Below are positions 1 through 9,559 of a stretch of DNA of 64,000 nucleotides, one piece after another. The stretch's first letter is position 1; the number at the start of each line of letters is the position of its first letter. The stretch lies in NCBI RefSeq assembly GCF_900635155.1, contig NZ_LR134002.1, positions 1,612,001 through 1,676,000 on the forward strand. The letters run 5' to 3'. The stretch is from Streptococcus sanguinis. Lineage in GTDB: Bacteria > Bacillota > Bacilli > Lactobacillales > Streptococcaceae. A program made the translations under genes and the position numbers. The notes below the pieces were generated by a model, which did no database searches, was not told the origin of the DNA, and saw only the letters and a list, made by a program, of their open reading frames with translations.

Positions 1-6
1 TTTCCT

Positions 7-1149
7 TTATTCATCTACTTGAGAAAACACTTCTTTTAAAGTAGCAATCCCCTGCTGGATTTCCTCCCTACCGATAGTCAATGGTGGCAGGAGACGGATA
101 ACATTTTCTCCGGCTGTCAGGATAATCAAGCCCTTCTGACGAGCGGCTTCAACAATCTTTGACAAACTGGCACTTGTTTCAATCCCAATCATCATGCCTA
201 GGCCTCGAACAGCAGAAATCTTTGGATGGTCCCGAAAAGCAAGCTGTAGCTGCTCCATCAAGATGGTACTCTTAGACCTGACTTCTTCCATAAAGCCCGC
301 CTCTTTCATGATATGCAAGGTCTCCAAGGCAGCTGCCATGGCTAATTTATTGCCACCAAAGGTAGAGCCATGACTGCCAGGTCCAAGAGCAGGAGCCAAG
401 CTGGATTTTCCTAATAGAGCACCAGCGGGCAGGCCATTGGCTAAACCCTTAGCCAGTGTCACAATATCCGGTATAATCCCATAATGCTCAAAGGAATAAA
501 GCTGACCCGTGCGCCCCATACCTGTCTGTACCTCATCAACAATCAGTAAAATCCCCTCTCGTTGGCAAAAATCTGCCAAGTCTTTGACAAAGGCTGCTTC
601 TGCTGGACGAACTCCTGATTCTCCTTGGACCAATTCCAGCATGACAGCTGCCGTATCCTGATTGACCAAGTCTTCTACGCTGGCCAGATCATTGTAAACC
701 GCATAGCTGAAATGAGGAACCCCATCACCAAATCCTTCCTTGATCTTATCCTGTCCTGTTGCGGCCATAGCGCCAAAGGTCCGACCGTGAAAGGATTGCT
801 GAAAAGTTATAATGCCTTGCTTGCCAGTAGCTTTGCGAGCTAGCTTAATAGCTGCTTCATTAGCTTCTGCTCCGCTATTGCAGAAAAAAGCCAAATAATC
901 ATAAGAACCTGCCAGTTCCTGAGCTACCTGCTCTTGCAGAGAGCTAAGATAGAGATTGGGACTGTGCCAGATGCGCCCTGCTTGCTGGATCAAAGCCTGC
1001 TGGACCTGCGGGTGAAAGCCAAGATTGGTTACGCCAATCCCCGATGAAAAGTCCAAATAAGCCTTTCCATCACTGTCAATCAGATAGGCGCCCTCTGCTT
1101 TAACAAACTCAATAGGTGCCCTCTTGTAGTTTTCAAATAAATAAGTCAT
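7..1149 (-). CDS. argD: Acetylornithine aminotransferase (ArgD)
   Basis: Class III PLP-dependent aminotransferase that makes N-acetylornithine from N-acetylglutamate semialdehyde in arginine biosynthesis. The 380 residues match the usual family length. The PLP lysine lies in TLAKGLANGLP (about residue 234), preceded by the cofactor-binding Asp in LLIVDEVQTGMGRTG. The ATG is preceded by GAGGG at suitable distance. It is the last gene of the argC-argJ-argB-argD series and starts 2 nt after argB ends, so it is probably co-transcribed from the argC promoter. No terminator is visible because the stop codon is at the window edge. Confidence 0.95.
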   Translation of the reverse strand: MTYLFENYKRAPIEFVKAEGAYLIDSDGKAYLDFSSGIGVTNLGFHPQVQQALIQQAGRIWHSPNLYLSSLQEQVAQELAGSYDYLAFFCNSGAEANEAAIKLARKATGKQGIITFQQSFHGRTFGAMAATGQDKIKEGFGDGVPHFSYAVYNDLASVEDLVNQDTAAVMLELVQGESGVRPAEAAFVKDLADFCQREGILLIVDEVQTGMGRTGQLYSFEHYGIIPDIVTLAKGLANGLPAGALLGKSSLAPALGPGSHGSTFGGNKLAMAAALETLHIMKEAGFMEEVRSKSTILMEQLQLAFRDHPKISAVRGLGMMIGIETSASLSKIVEAARQKGLIILTAGENVIRLLPPLTIGREEIQQGIATLKEVFSQVDE

Positions 1150-1151
1150 CG

Positions 1152-1889
1152 TTATCCCTCTGCTATCAAGGTGCCCGTCAAAAGATTATCACCTATCAAA
1201 ACCTGCCCGACACCGGAAAGCACAGTCTGAACAGCACTCTCGATCTTAGGAATCATGCCGCCCTTGATGACACCTGTCTGAATCTTCTTGGAAACCTGAC
1301 TGGTCAGAAGCTGGGGCAGGACTTTTTTGTCCTCTAGAACCCCTTCTATATCTGTCATCAGGATCAGCTTCTCTGCCTGTAAGCTACTGGCAACTGCCGC
1401 AGCCAAATAGTCTGCATTGATATTTAAGAGCTCGCCAGCTGTATTTTCCCCTAGCGAAGCCAGCACCGGGACCATGTCCGCAGCCAGCAGCTGCTCTAGA
1501 TAGGCAGTTTGAATCGCCTTCACCTGACCGACATAGCCATAGAGATCTTTATCGATAAAATCTGCCGAAACTGTCTTCCCCAAATGTGAAACCAGCTGAA
1601 GGCTTTCAATATCTGAGTCGTTCAGTTCTTGTGTCAGCGTCCGGCCGACTTGACCTAGCAAGGCTTGCTCAATGATAGGCAAGTCAGACTTAGCTGTTAC
1701 CCGCAACCCCTTAACCTTGCGAGTAGGCAGCTGGCGCTCTTTCATAAGTTGGTTAATGACCAGACCTCCTCCGTGAACGACTACGATTTTCTTACCAGCT
1801 GCTATCCACGCTTGCATTTGCTTGATAAACTTAGTAGACAGCTTTTGCGCAGCAACACCGCCAATTTTTATAACAATCACATCTTTCAT
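1152..1889 (-). CDS. argB: Acetylglutamate kinase (ArgB)
   Basis: Amino acid kinase family enzyme that phosphorylates N-acetylglutamate, the second step of ornithine synthesis. Visible motifs are the N-terminal KIGG phosphate-binding loop, VVHGGG (about residues 38-43) and NINADYLAAAVA near residue 157. At 245 residues it is the short form. I cannot judge from sequence alone whether it is arginine-sensitive. The start has a good AAGGAG site. It sits 11 nt after argJ and 2 nt before argD in the arginine operon. Confidence 0.95.
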   Translation of the reverse strand: MKDVIVIKIGGVAAQKLSTKFIKQMQAWIAAGKKIVVVHGGGLVINQLMKERQLPTRKVKGLRVTAKSDLPIIEQALLGQVGRTLTQELNDSDIESLQLVSHLGKTVSADFIDKDLYGYVGQVKAIQTAYLEQLLAADMVPVLASLGENTAGELLNINADYLAAAVASSLQAEKLILMTDIEGVLEDKKVLPQLLTSQVSKKIQTGVIKGGMIPKIESAVQTVLSGVGQVLIGDNLLTGTLIAEG

Positions 1890-1900
1890 TGCATTTCTCC

Positions 1901-3094
1901 TTAGGTTCTATAGAGGGCATTGATTTTCACATAATCATAGGACAAATCGCAGCCCCAGGCCTGAGCTTCAGCGTCCCCATCGTGTAGGTCAATCGTCAAG
2001 GTCAGCAGCTCCCCAGCCATGGCATCACTAGTCTCCTCGGGGTCAAAAGCCACAGGACTAGAAGCCTGCATAACTGGAATCCCCTCAATCCAAATATCAA
2101 TGTCATCAACCGAGACATCTGCTCCCGCATAGCCGATAGCTGCTAAGATTCGGCCCCAATTGGGATCTTGACCAAAAATAGCCGTTTTGACCAGGCTAGA
2201 TCCAACGACACTCTTAGCAATCATACGGCCGCTCTGTTCATCCTTGGCATGCCGCACATTAACTTCAATCAGCTTGGTCGCTCCCTCCCCATCCTTGGCA
2301 ATTTTCTTAGCCAAGTCAGCCATAAGATAGCGGAGCATCTTGGAAAATTTTTCAAATTCTTCCGTATCTGGCAGAATTTCTTCGTTTTGTCGGCAGCCGT
2401 TAGCCATGACTAGCACCATGTCATTGGTCGATGTATCTCCATCCACCGTGATTTGGTTGAAAGTCGTCTCCACATGCTGACTGAGAGCCGCTTGCAAGGT
2501 AGCGCTGGAAATATTGGCATCACAAGTGATAAAGGCCAGCATCGTCGCCATATTCGGATGAATCATGCCCGATCCCTTAGCCACCCCTGCCATAGTCACC
2601 AGGTCTGTTCCAAACTCTTCTGTGACTACACAGGTCTTGGTGCAAGTATCTGTCGTCAAGATAGCCTCAGCAAAATCTTCTGCCTTACCACTCACCAGAA
2701 TCCGAGAAAGACCATTTTTCAAAGCATCCATTGGAAGCTGCTCGCCGATGACTCCTGTAGAAGCCAGACCTACCAAGTCGGGCTCAATCTTCAGCTTTTG
2801 AGCAGTCAATCGCTGCATCTCACAGGCGGCGTCCAGTCCCTGCTGGCCTGTACAGGAATTTGCAACACCAGAATTTACAACTATTGCCTGCAATTTCTGG
2901 CTCTTTTGGATTGATGCTTTGGTCACTAGAAGCGGAGCAGCAATGACTTTATTAGTCGTATAGACTCCTGCCACACTGGCTGGTACTTCTGAGACAATCC
3001 AGCCAAAATCCAACTTCTTTTTCTTAAAGCCAGCATGTAAACCGTCAGCCGAAAAGCCTAGCGGACTGGCAATCGTTCCATCAATAATCTTCAT
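1901..3094 (-). CDS. argJ: Bifunctional glutamate N-acetyltransferase/N-acetylornithine transferase (ArgJ)
   Basis: Recycles the acetyl group from N-acetylornithine to glutamate and may also acetylate glutamate from acetyl-CoA. The 397-residue precursor carries the autoproteolysis site in KGSGMIHPNMATMLAF (about residues 172-187), where cleavage before Thr gives the alpha and beta chains and the nucleophile. The C-terminal part has the conserved GQDPNWGRILAAIGYAG. An ArgJ enzyme explains why no argE is needed in this operon. The Shine-Dalgarno site is weak (GAAAGGG). Confidence 0.95.
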   Translation of the reverse strand: MKIIDGTIASPLGFSADGLHAGFKKKKLDFGWIVSEVPASVAGVYTTNKVIAAPLLVTKASIQKSQKLQAIVVNSGVANSCTGQQGLDAACEMQRLTAQKLKIEPDLVGLASTGVIGEQLPMDALKNGLSRILVSGKAEDFAEAILTTDTCTKTCVVTEEFGTDLVTMAGVAKGSGMIHPNMATMLAFITCDANISSATLQAALSQHVETTFNQITVDGDTSTNDMVLVMANGCRQNEEILPDTEEFEKFSKMLRYLMADLAKKIAKDGEGATKLIEVNVRHAKDEQSGRMIAKSVVGSSLVKTAIFGQDPNWGRILAAIGYAGADVSVDDIDIWIEGIPVMQASSPVAFDPEETSDAMAGELLTLTIDLHDGDAEAQAWGCDLSYDYVKINALYRT

Positions 3095-3111
3095 ATCTAA
3101 CCCTTTCTCAT

Positions 3112-4134
3112 CTAGACATAGGAAGGTTGACTAAGCAGGCCATCTGTTTCAGGGAAGCTCAGCATCAGATTCATATTTTGAACCGCCTGACCAGCAGCCC
3201 CTTTAATCAAGTTATCCAGCACAGCCACGACAGTTAAAATATTTGTCACAGGATTATAGTCAAAACCAATATCTGTATAATTAGTACCGACAACCTGGTG
3301 CAGATTCGGCAGAGCAGCTTGGATACGGACAAATGGCTTGCCCTGATAGCATTCTTGGTAAATAGCAGCCAGTTCTTCCCGAGTCAAAGGTTCTTTCAAC
3401 TTGCTGTAAACCGTCGCCACGATGCCACGATTGAGCGGAATGAGGGAAGTTGAAAACTGAATCTGCTGCAATCCCTCATCAAAACGCTGCAACTGCTGCA
3501 CAATCTCAGGAATATGCTGATGCTGATTTAACTTGTAAGTCACATAGTTATCGTGCACATGAACAAAATGGCTAGATGCAGCTGGATTTTTCCCCGCCCC
3601 TGTCAAGCCACTCTTGGCATCAACAATAATGGAGTCCAGCTCAATAGCCTGAGCCTTCAGCAAGGGAATCAAGGCCAACTCTGTAGCTGTCGCATAACAG
3701 CCGGGATTAGCAATAAATCGCTTCCCTTTGACATCTGTAAACTCAGACAGCCCATAAATAAACGCTTTTTGAACATAGTCTTCTGCTGGCTCTTTCTGAT
3801 ACCATTTTTTATAAATATTCCCTGGTAAACGATGATCACCAGAAAGGTCAATAACCGGAAATCCTGCTTCCACAAAATCTTTTGACAAATCTTTAGCCAC
3901 TCCGCTTGACGTTGCAAAGAAAACAAGTTCTGCTCGTCGCATAATTTCCTGACTGTCAAAAGCTTCTATTTTCAGGTCGCAAATCCCCTTCAAATGAGGA
4001 TAAAGCTCTGACACAGGAGACTCCATATCTTGGCTGGCATGAAGGGAAACGACTTCCGCCTGCGGATGTTGCAGTAAAATACGGAGGAGTTCCATTCCTG
4101 AGTAACCAGTAATTCCTACAATCGAAATACGCAT
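3112..4134 (-). CDS. argC: N-acetyl-gamma-glutamyl-phosphate reductase (ArgC)
   Basis: NADPH-dependent reductase for the third step of ornithine synthesis. The protein begins [18 protein letters not shown], a Rossmann nucleotide-binding start, and has the catalytic cysteine in [19 protein letters not shown] longer reading frame extends 21 codons upstream, but the ATG at 4134 is chosen because GGAGGTG lies just before it and the Rossmann motif begins at once; the 21 upstream codons overlap the promoter. This gives 340 residues. First gene of the arginine operon. Confidence 0.93.
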   Translation of the reverse strand: MRISIVGITGYSGMELLRILLQHPQAEVVSLHASQDMESPVSELYPHLKGICDLKIEAFDSQEIMRRAELVFFATSSGVAKDLSKDFVEAGFPVIDLSGDHRLPGNIYKKWYQKEPAEDYVQKAFIYGLSEFTDVKGKRFIANPGCYATATELALIPLLKAQAIELDSIIVDAKSGLTGAGKNPAASSHFVHVHDNYVTYKLNQHQHIPEIVQQLQRFDEGLQQIQFSTSLIPLNRGIVATVYSKLKEPLTREELAAIYQECYQGKPFVRIQAALPNLHQVVGTNYTDIGFDYNPVTNILTVVAVLDNLIKGAAGQAVQNMNLMLSFPETDGLLSQPSYV

Positions 4135-4150
4135 ATTTTTAAAACACCTC

Positions 4151-4219
4151 CGTATAAATATGCGTTTTATTTTACTCGTATATTTTCCCTTTGTCAAGTA
4201 TTTTCTGTATTTTTATGCA
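4151..4219 (-). promoter_or_regulatory. argC promoter with two ARG-box-like operators
   Basis: A near-consensus promoter, TTGACA (4192-4197), 17-nt spacer, TAAAAT (4169-4174), reads towards argC. Just upstream, TGCATAAAAATACAG (minus strand, 4205-4219) resembles the ArgR/AhrC operator consensus of Bacillus. A second AT-rich palindrome, CGCATATTTATACG (4151-4164), lies between the -10 and the Shine-Dalgarno site. The placement fits repression by an ArgR-type protein when arginine is plentiful. The promoter is seen directly; operator identity is by similarity. Confidence 0.75.
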
Positions 4220-4325
4220 ATATTTTTGAAAATATCATTATTTATTCTAAAACAATTCATAATTTCTTGCCGAAAAGCGGCCTATTAACTTTTCATACAG
4301 AGAAGTAAGAGAGCTAAGGGCACAG

Positions 4326-4356
4326 AAAAAGGTCTGCCCAAAGAGCAGACCTTTTT
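4326..4356 (-). terminator. alaS terminator
   Basis: Stem GGTCTGC/GCAGACC with a 7-nt loop, flanked by A and T runs on both sides, 20 nt after the alaS stop codon. The symmetry would allow termination in both directions. Confidence 0.85.
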
Positions 4357-4375
4357 ATCTATCGTTTATCTAACA

Positions 4376-6994
4376 TTACAACTTCTCAGCAACTGCTGCT
4401 AGCAAGTCTGGAATAGCGGATTGCTTGCTGCCGCCGGCCATAGCCATGTCTGGCTTACCGCCGCCTCGACCATCTACAATCGGCGCCAATTCCTTAATCA
4501 GATTACCAGCATGGACCTCCTTGGTCTTGCTGGCTGCAAGGACGTTGACTTTGTCTCCAATTGCTGCGACCAGTATGAGAACATCTGAATAGTCCTTCTG
4601 CTTCCATGTGTCCGCAAAGGTACGCAGGGCACCTGCATCAGACACAGAGACCTGACTAGCGATAAAGCTATGTCCATTTGCCTCTTGAACATTCTTGAAG
4701 ACTTCACCAGAGGCCGCTGCTGCTGCCTTTTCCTTTAGCTCTGCATTCTCTTTTTGGAGTTGACGCAGCTGCTCCTGCAGTGCTTCAACCTTGTGAGGCA
4801 CTTCCTTGATTTGCGGTGCCTTGAGGGTCGCTGCAATAGCCTTAAGCGCCTCTTCTTCCTCACGGTAGCCTTCAAAAGCTTCCTTGCTGGTGACTGCCAA
4901 GATACGGCGAGTGCCAGATCCGATACCTTCTTCTTTGACAATCTTGAAAATACCGATTTCAGAAGTGTTGCCTACGTGAGTTCCTCCGCAAAGCTCGACA
5001 GAGTAGTCGCCGATGGTTACGACACGAACTTCTTTACCATATTTTTCGCCAAAGAGCGCCATTGCTCCCATTTCTTTAGCAGTGTCAATATCTGTCTCTA
5101 CTATCTCAATGGCAAGGGCTTCCCAGATTTTCTCATTGACTTCTTGCTCGATAGCGCGCAGCTCTTCAGCTGTCACCGCTTGGAAATGCGTAAAGTCAAA
5201 GCGCAGGAATTCTACTTCGTTCAGAGAGCCTGCTTGGGTTGCATGGTTACCAAGAACATTATGCAAAGCTGCATGCAAGAGGTGAGTCGCCGTGTGGTTT
5301 TTCATCACACGGTGGCGGCGGCTGTGGTCAATTTCCAGTTTATAGCTTTGACCCAGAGCCAGAGGAGCCAAAACTTCTACAGTATGCAGTGGTTGACCAT
5401 TTGGTGCTTTTTGCACATCCGTCACTTGCGCTACCAGATTGCCTGCTCCATCAAAGATTTGACCGTGGTCTGCCACCTGACCACCCATTTCTGCGTAGAA
5501 TGGTGTTTCTGCAAAGATAAGGGCAGCTGTTCCTGACTCAACAGATTCGACTGCTGCATCATCCGCCACGATAGCAAGGAGCTCAGCAGTCATCTCTTCT
5601 TTTTCGTAGTTAAAGACACTCTCTATTGTGATAGCCTGCAAGGTTTCATTTTGCATACCCATTGATCCGCCCTTGACGACAGACGCACGCGCCCGATCCT
5701 GCTGCTCTTTCATAGCCGCTTCAAAGCCAGCACGGTCTACAGTCATGCCTGCTTCTTCAGCAATTTCCTCAGTCAACTCCAGCGGGAAGCCGTAAGTATC
5801 GTAGAGTTTGAAGGCATCTTGACCAGAGATGATTGTCTGACCTTTTTCTTTCAGGACTGCTACGATGCCTTGGGCAAAGTGTTGACCAGAGTGCAGAGTA
5901 CGAGCAAAAGATTCTTCCTCACTCTTGATAATCTTTTCGATAAAGTCTTTCTTCTCAAGGACTTCTGGATAGTAGCTTTCCATAATCTTGCCCACAGTTG
6001 GAACCAGTTTGTAAAGGAATGGCTCGTTGATCCCCAATTTTTGACCATGCATTGAAGCACGACGAAGAAGACGGCGAAGGACATAGCCACGACCTTCATT
6101 TCCAGGAAGAGCCCCATCACCAATGGCAAAGGAGAGCGAGCGGATATGGTCTGCGATAACCTTGAAACTCATATTGTCGCCATCTTGGTCATAGACCTTG
6201 CCGGACAGTTTCTCTACTTCACGAATGATTGGCATAAAGAGGTCGGTCTCGAAGTTGGTCTTAGCCCCTTGGATAACAGCGACCAAACGCTCCAAACCTG
6301 CGCCCGTATCAATGTTCTTATGTGGCAATTCCTTGTACTCGCTACGCGGTACAGCAGGGTCAGCATTGAATTGTGACAAGACGATATTCCAGATTTCGAT
6401 ATAACGGTCATTTTCAATATCTTCTTCTAAGAGACGGACCCCAATATTTTCTGGATCAAAAGCCTCACCCCGGTCAAAGAAAATCTCTGTATCTGGTCCA
6501 GAAGGTCCCGCACCGATTTCCCAGAAGTTGTCCTCAATCGGAATCAAATGACTAGGCTCAACGCCCATAGCAATCCAGCGGTTGTAAGAGTCCTTGTCAT
6601 CTGGGTAGTAGGTCATGTAGAGCTTGTCTTTGGGAAAATCAAACCACTCAGGGCTAGTCAAAAGCTCGTAAGCCCACTCAATCGCTTCATCACGGAAATA
6701 ATCGCCGATAGAGAAATTACCCAGCATTTCAAACATAGTATGGTGGCGGGCAGTCTTTCCAACATTTTCAATATCGTTGGTACGAATGGCTTTTTGAGCA
6801 TTGGTAATCCGAGGATTTTCCGGGATAATGGTTCCGTCAAAGTATTTCTTGAGGGTCGCTACACCAGAGTTAATCCAGAGCAAGGTTGGATCATTGACTG
6901 GCACCAAGCTGACAGATGGTTCTACTGCATGACCTTTAGTTGCCCAAAAATCCAGCCACATTTGACGAACCTGAGCACTTGACATTTGTTTCAT
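4376..6994 (-). CDS. alaS: Alanyl-tRNA synthetase (AlaS)
   Basis: Class II synthetase charging tRNA-Ala. 872 residues, full length. The order is catalytic core ([17 protein letters not shown], about residues 65-81), editing domain with the zinc-type motif [10 protein letters not shown] (about 570-579) and [13 protein letters not shown] (about 669-681), a coiled-coil linker, and a C-terminal domain ending [12 protein letters not shown]. The ATG at 6994 has AAGGAG 9 nt upstream. It lies 37 nt after the LURP-one-related gene with no promoter or terminator between them, so it should be read from the T-box-controlled promoter at 7.7 kb. Confidence 0.97.
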   Translation of the reverse strand: MKQMSSAQVRQMWLDFWATKGHAVEPSVSLVPVNDPTLLWINSGVATLKKYFDGTIIPENPRITNAQKAIRTNDIENVGKTARHHTMFEMLGNFSIGDYFRDEAIEWAYELLTSPEWFDFPKDKLYMTYYPDDKDSYNRWIAMGVEPSHLIPIEDNFWEIGAGPSGPDTEIFFDRGEAFDPENIGVRLLEEDIENDRYIEIWNIVLSQFNADPAVPRSEYKELPHKNIDTGAGLERLVAVIQGAKTNFETDLFMPIIREVEKLSGKVYDQDGDNMSFKVIADHIRSLSFAIGDGALPGNEGRGYVLRRLLRRASMHGQKLGINEPFLYKLVPTVGKIMESYYPEVLEKKDFIEKIIKSEEESFARTLHSGQHFAQGIVAVLKEKGQTIISGQDAFKLYDTYGFPLELTEEIAEEAGMTVDRAGFEAAMKEQQDRARASVVKGGSMGMQNETLQAITIESVFNYEKEEMTAELLAIVADDAAVESVESGTAALIFAETPFYAEMGGQVADHGQIFDGAGNLVAQVTDVQKAPNGQPLHTVEVLAPLALGQSYKLEIDHSRRHRVMKNHTATHLLHAALHNVLGNHATQAGSLNEVEFLRFDFTHFQAVTAEELRAIEQEVNEKIWEALAIEIVETDIDTAKEMGAMALFGEKYGKEVRVVTIGDYSVELCGGTHVGNTSEIGIFKIVKEEGIGSGTRRILAVTSKEAFEGYREEEEALKAIAATLKAPQIKEVPHKVEALQEQLRQLQKENAELKEKAAAAASGEVFKNVQEANGHSFIASQVSVSDAGALRTFADTWKQKDYSDVLILVAAIGDKVNVLAASKTKEVHAGNLIKELAPIVDGRGGGKPDMAMAGGSKQSAIPDLLAAVAEKL

Positions 6995-7031
6995 TTGTTT
7001 TTTCTCCTTAAATTTTTTCTAAAAAATTGCA

Positions 7032-7517
7032 TTATGATGACGAACTTTCCAGCATTTCGACATAATCAATAGCGACACAGAGGGAAATCACCAAATCTGA
7101 ATAAGTCTCCTCATAGATATGAACCTGATAAGTAGAGGTCAGATGGAAAAGCTCCTTGGTAATCTCTGCAACGACTTGATTGCTGTCATCCAGCAGACGA
7201 AAGTTTAAATCCCAGATATTCCCTTCAACTCGTAGCCCCAAATTATCAAATTTATACTTATCACGCAAAATAGTGAATTTCTGACGGATATAAAAGCTAT
7301 GTCCGCTGCTGAGTTTGATTTCAAACTGGGGCAGGAAGGTTAGAACGGTCTTGGTAATCTGACTGACGATTTGGCCCTGACTATCATAGATCGTAAAGGT
7401 CTTAGGAATCTGGAAGAAAGAGCCTTCCACTTGATAATCCACATTTCCTCGATTGTCCTTGATATCAAAGCGTTCGCCGCCTAAGCGAAATTTCTGTTTG
7501 ACAAGATAGGTTTTCAT
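7032..7517 (-). CDS. LURP-one-related (YxjI/LOR) family protein
   Basis: A 161-residue protein with the LOR/tubby-like beta pattern: MKTYLVKQKFRLGGERFDIKD at the start, then repeated short strands. Molecular function in bacteria is not established. A longer frame upstream is only the translated T-box leader. The ATG at 7517 has GGAGG (7525-7529) and is the right start. It sits between the T-box leader and alaS, so its expression should follow tRNA-Ala charging. No membrane segment or signal peptide is seen, so it is probably cytoplasmic. Confidence 0.85.
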   Translation of the reverse strand: MKTYLVKQKFRLGGERFDIKDNRGNVDYQVEGSFFQIPKTFTIYDSQGQIVSQITKTVLTFLPQFEIKLSSGHSFYIRQKFTILRDKYKFDNLGLRVEGNIWDLNFRLLDDSNQVVAEITKELFHLTSTYQVHIYEETYSDLVISLCVAIDYVEMLESSSS

Positions 7518-7540
7518 TATGTTACCTCCACAGTCAACAT

Positions 7541-7716
7541 AAAAGACAAGTTCCTTGTCCGAAGGGCGAAAAACCGCGGTACCACCTTCATTCAATGAAC
7601 TTGTCATTCTCATTTCGTATTCTATTTTTCAAGATGAGTAGCATGATTCCCCGTCTCAGATGGCTCGCAGCACCGCCAATTCTCTGAACTAAGAACTTGA
7701 AAAATCAATTCTCACC
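7541..7716 (-). promoter_or_regulatory. T-box leader, alanine specifier
   Basis: On the minus strand the leader contains the T-box sequence AAGGTGGTACCGCGG (around 7574-7588), a Stem I closed by TTTTTCAAG/CTTGAAAAA, and a candidate specifier GCT (7640-7642) in the internal loop on the 3' side of Stem I. GCT is an alanine codon, which fits the downstream alaS. Competing pairings near the end use GACAAGTTC (7597-7605, minus strand) and the hairpin GACAAG-GAA-CTTGTC followed by TTTT (7541-7559). High uncharged tRNA-Ala should permit readthrough. Specifier assignment is my alignment by eye. Confidence 0.85.
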
Positions 7717-7722
7717 AGTCTT

Positions 7723-7751
7723 ATTATACTTGCTTATTGTCTTTTCGTCAA
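7723..7751 (-). promoter_or_regulatory. Promoter of the T-box/LURP/alaS operon
   Basis: TTGACG (7746-7751), 17-nt spacer, TATAAT (7723-7728), immediately after the prsA stop codon. Transcription would start near 7716. Confidence 0.85.
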
Positions 7752-7753
7752 CC

Positions 7754-8761
7754 TTATTCTGCGGCTGATGATGAAGCTTCTGCCGAACTGTTTTCAGCTG
7801 CTGAGCTGGACTCAGAAGTCTTTGAGCTGCTGGCAGCACTTGATGAAGAAGTTGAAGAGCCTGTCGTTTCAATATACTGAGCAAAGACAGATTGGAAAGC
7901 ACTGTCCTTAACCTTGATGTTGGCATCTTTCAGCTCTTTAGCGACAACGCTTTGGATAAAGCTAGTATCTTTTTCTTTTTGCGCAATGATAATCTTTTTC
8001 AGCTTATCTTTGTAGTCTTTCCAGTTAGAAGATTTCTCTGACTTTTTGACCAGCTTAACAATATAGTAGCTTGCTGAGTACTGTGAATCTGGCACAGTCA
8101 CAAGGTCTGAAACGCCATTTTCTTCCAAAGCAAAGGCAGCTTTTTTGACAGCATCTGGAACATCAGTAGAGCCAGAGTCAAACTTGATTTCTCCGCCTTT
8201 TTCCTTAGTGGCAGCATCGGTAGAGTTTTCCTTAGCGATTTGACTGAAGTCTGCTCCTTCTGCTTTAGCTTTTTCAAGAACTTCCTTACCTTTGTCTTCG
8301 CTGGCAACTTTGATGATTTGAGCTGTTACTTCTGGCGTGTAGTTTTCAAAGGCAGCCTTGTAGTTTTCGTCAGTCAGCTCTTTTTCAGCAGCCTTCTTAA
8401 CGGCATACTCTACCAGCATATTGGTGCGGATTTGCTCCTTGTAGGCATCTTCGGTCAATCCGTTTTGAGCCAAGACTTGAGCAAAAGCTGTACCGTAAGC
8501 AGTTTTAGACTTTTCAAAAGCTTCCTTGACGTCCTTGTCTTTGACGTCTTTGCCGTATTTTTCTTCAAAAATATCTTTGATGGTCATCTGCAGCAAGACC
8601 TGCTGAGCTGCACCATTGGTCTTCACTTGATCGTAAAATTCATTGACAGTAATCGTGTTTCCTTTCATGGTCACGATGTCCTTGCCTTCTGAGTTAGAAC
8701 ATGCTGCTAATACAGCGACTGACAAGAGTGTCACAGCTCCTGCAAATATTTTTTTCTTCAT
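7754..8761 (-). CDS. prsA: Foldase lipoprotein PrsA
   Basis: Surface peptidyl-prolyl isomerase that helps secreted proteins fold. Start MKKKIFAGAVTLLSVAVLAAC is a lipoprotein signal with lipobox LAAC; cysteine 21 would be lipidated. The central parvulin-like (PpiC) domain spans about residues 130-240. The tail from about residue 300 is Ser/Ala-rich and low complexity, probably a wall spacer. A frame 17 codons longer exists, but ATG 8761 has AAGGAG upstream and starts the signal peptide. 335 residues. A -10 (TACAAT) lies about 45 nt upstream. Confidence 0.92.
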   Translation of the reverse strand: MKKKIFAGAVTLLSVAVLAACSNSEGKDIVTMKGNTITVNEFYDQVKTNGAAQQVLLQMTIKDIFEEKYGKDVKDKDVKEAFEKSKTAYGTAFAQVLAQNGLTEDAYKEQIRTNMLVEYAVKKAAEKELTDENYKAAFENYTPEVTAQIIKVASEDKGKEVLEKAKAEGADFSQIAKENSTDAATKEKGGEIKFDSGSTDVPDAVKKAAFALEENGVSDLVTVPDSQYSASYYIVKLVKKSEKSSNWKDYKDKLKKIIIAQKEKDTSFIQSVVAKELKDANIKVKDSAFQSVFAQYIETTGSSTSSSSAASSSKTSESSSAAENSSAEASSSAAE

Positions 8762-8874
8762 TTTATATTGACTCCTTATTCTTAAAAGTTCACGTTTTCT
8801 ATTGTAGCACAAATTTGAATTGATATCTTAAATTTTACTAAAAATTTTTGGAAATTAGGAAAAAATCAGAGATG

Positions 8875-9558
8875 TCATTTTTTTCTAATCATAAGCAGTC
8901 CATCTCCCAAAGGAAGCAGACTCGCAGTCAAATCTGAACTGTCCAAAGTTGCGTCAAACAGGCTATGCAAACCGCGGTAAATGGCCCGTTGACCACGCTT
9001 AATTTCCTCAAAAGGCTTGGCAACATCGCCACCTTGAAAGACATCATCAATGAGAACCAGACCACCAGGATTGAGGCGCTTGAGGACCTGAGGCAAAAAG
9101 ACCACATACTTGGACTTGGCAGAGTCCATAAAGACAAGGTCGTAAGAATCCTCTAGTGTCTCAAGCAGATCCATTGCGTCACCTTCCAGCAGGGTGACCT
9201 GCTGACGGCTGTCATACTTAGCAAAATTAGCCTTAGCAAGCTCAATCATCTCTGGATTGCGGTCAATAGTCGTAATCTGAGCCTGAGGCGCATGTTCCGC
9301 CATCAAAAGAGCCGAAAAACCAATAGCAGTACCAATTTCTAAAATCTTCTCTGGCTGCAGACTTTCGAGTAGTAGGCGGAAGTAAGCCACTGTCTCATGG
9401 GGAATCACAGGTACATTTTCAGCTCTGGCAAAGTCTTCCAGCTCCTTGAGTCCACCAGTGACTGGCCGGAGACGCTGCCTCATAAAGTCTACGATTTCCT
9501 CTTTGACCACAGGACGGCGCATATTGGGATTAGAGTTTTGATTATAAGTCTCGACCAT
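8875..9558 (-). CDS. SAM-dependent O-methyltransferase (family 3, catechol/caffeoyl-CoA type)
   Basis: 227 residues with the SAM-binding core ILEIGTAIGFSALLMAEH (about 66-83), acidic residue in TTIDRNPEMIELAKANF, and the metal-binding stretch DLVFMDSAKSKYVVFL followed by LVLIDDVFQGG. The substrate is unknown. The start is 1 nt after the pepF stop, so translation is probably coupled. Order coiA-pepF-methyltransferase-prsA is a known streptococcal arrangement. Confidence 0.88.
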   Translation of the reverse strand: MVETYNQNSNPNMRRPVVKEEIVDFMRQRLRPVTGGLKELEDFARAENVPVIPHETVAYFRLLLESLQPEKILEIGTAIGFSALLMAEHAPQAQITTIDRNPEMIELAKANFAKYDSRQQVTLLEGDAMDLLETLEDSYDLVFMDSAKSKYVVFLPQVLKRLNPGGLVLIDDVFQGGDVAKPFEEIKRGQRAIYRGLHSLFDATLDSSDLTASLLPLGDGLLMIRKK

Positions 9559-9559
9559 C

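Noticed and set aside
4754..5536. 260-codon plus-strand frame inside alaS
   Set aside because: Entirely antisense to a full-length conserved gene, with no ribosome site or recognisable domain.
7518..7613. N-terminal extension of the LURP-one-related protein
   Set aside because: It translates the T-box leader, including the T-box sequence itself.
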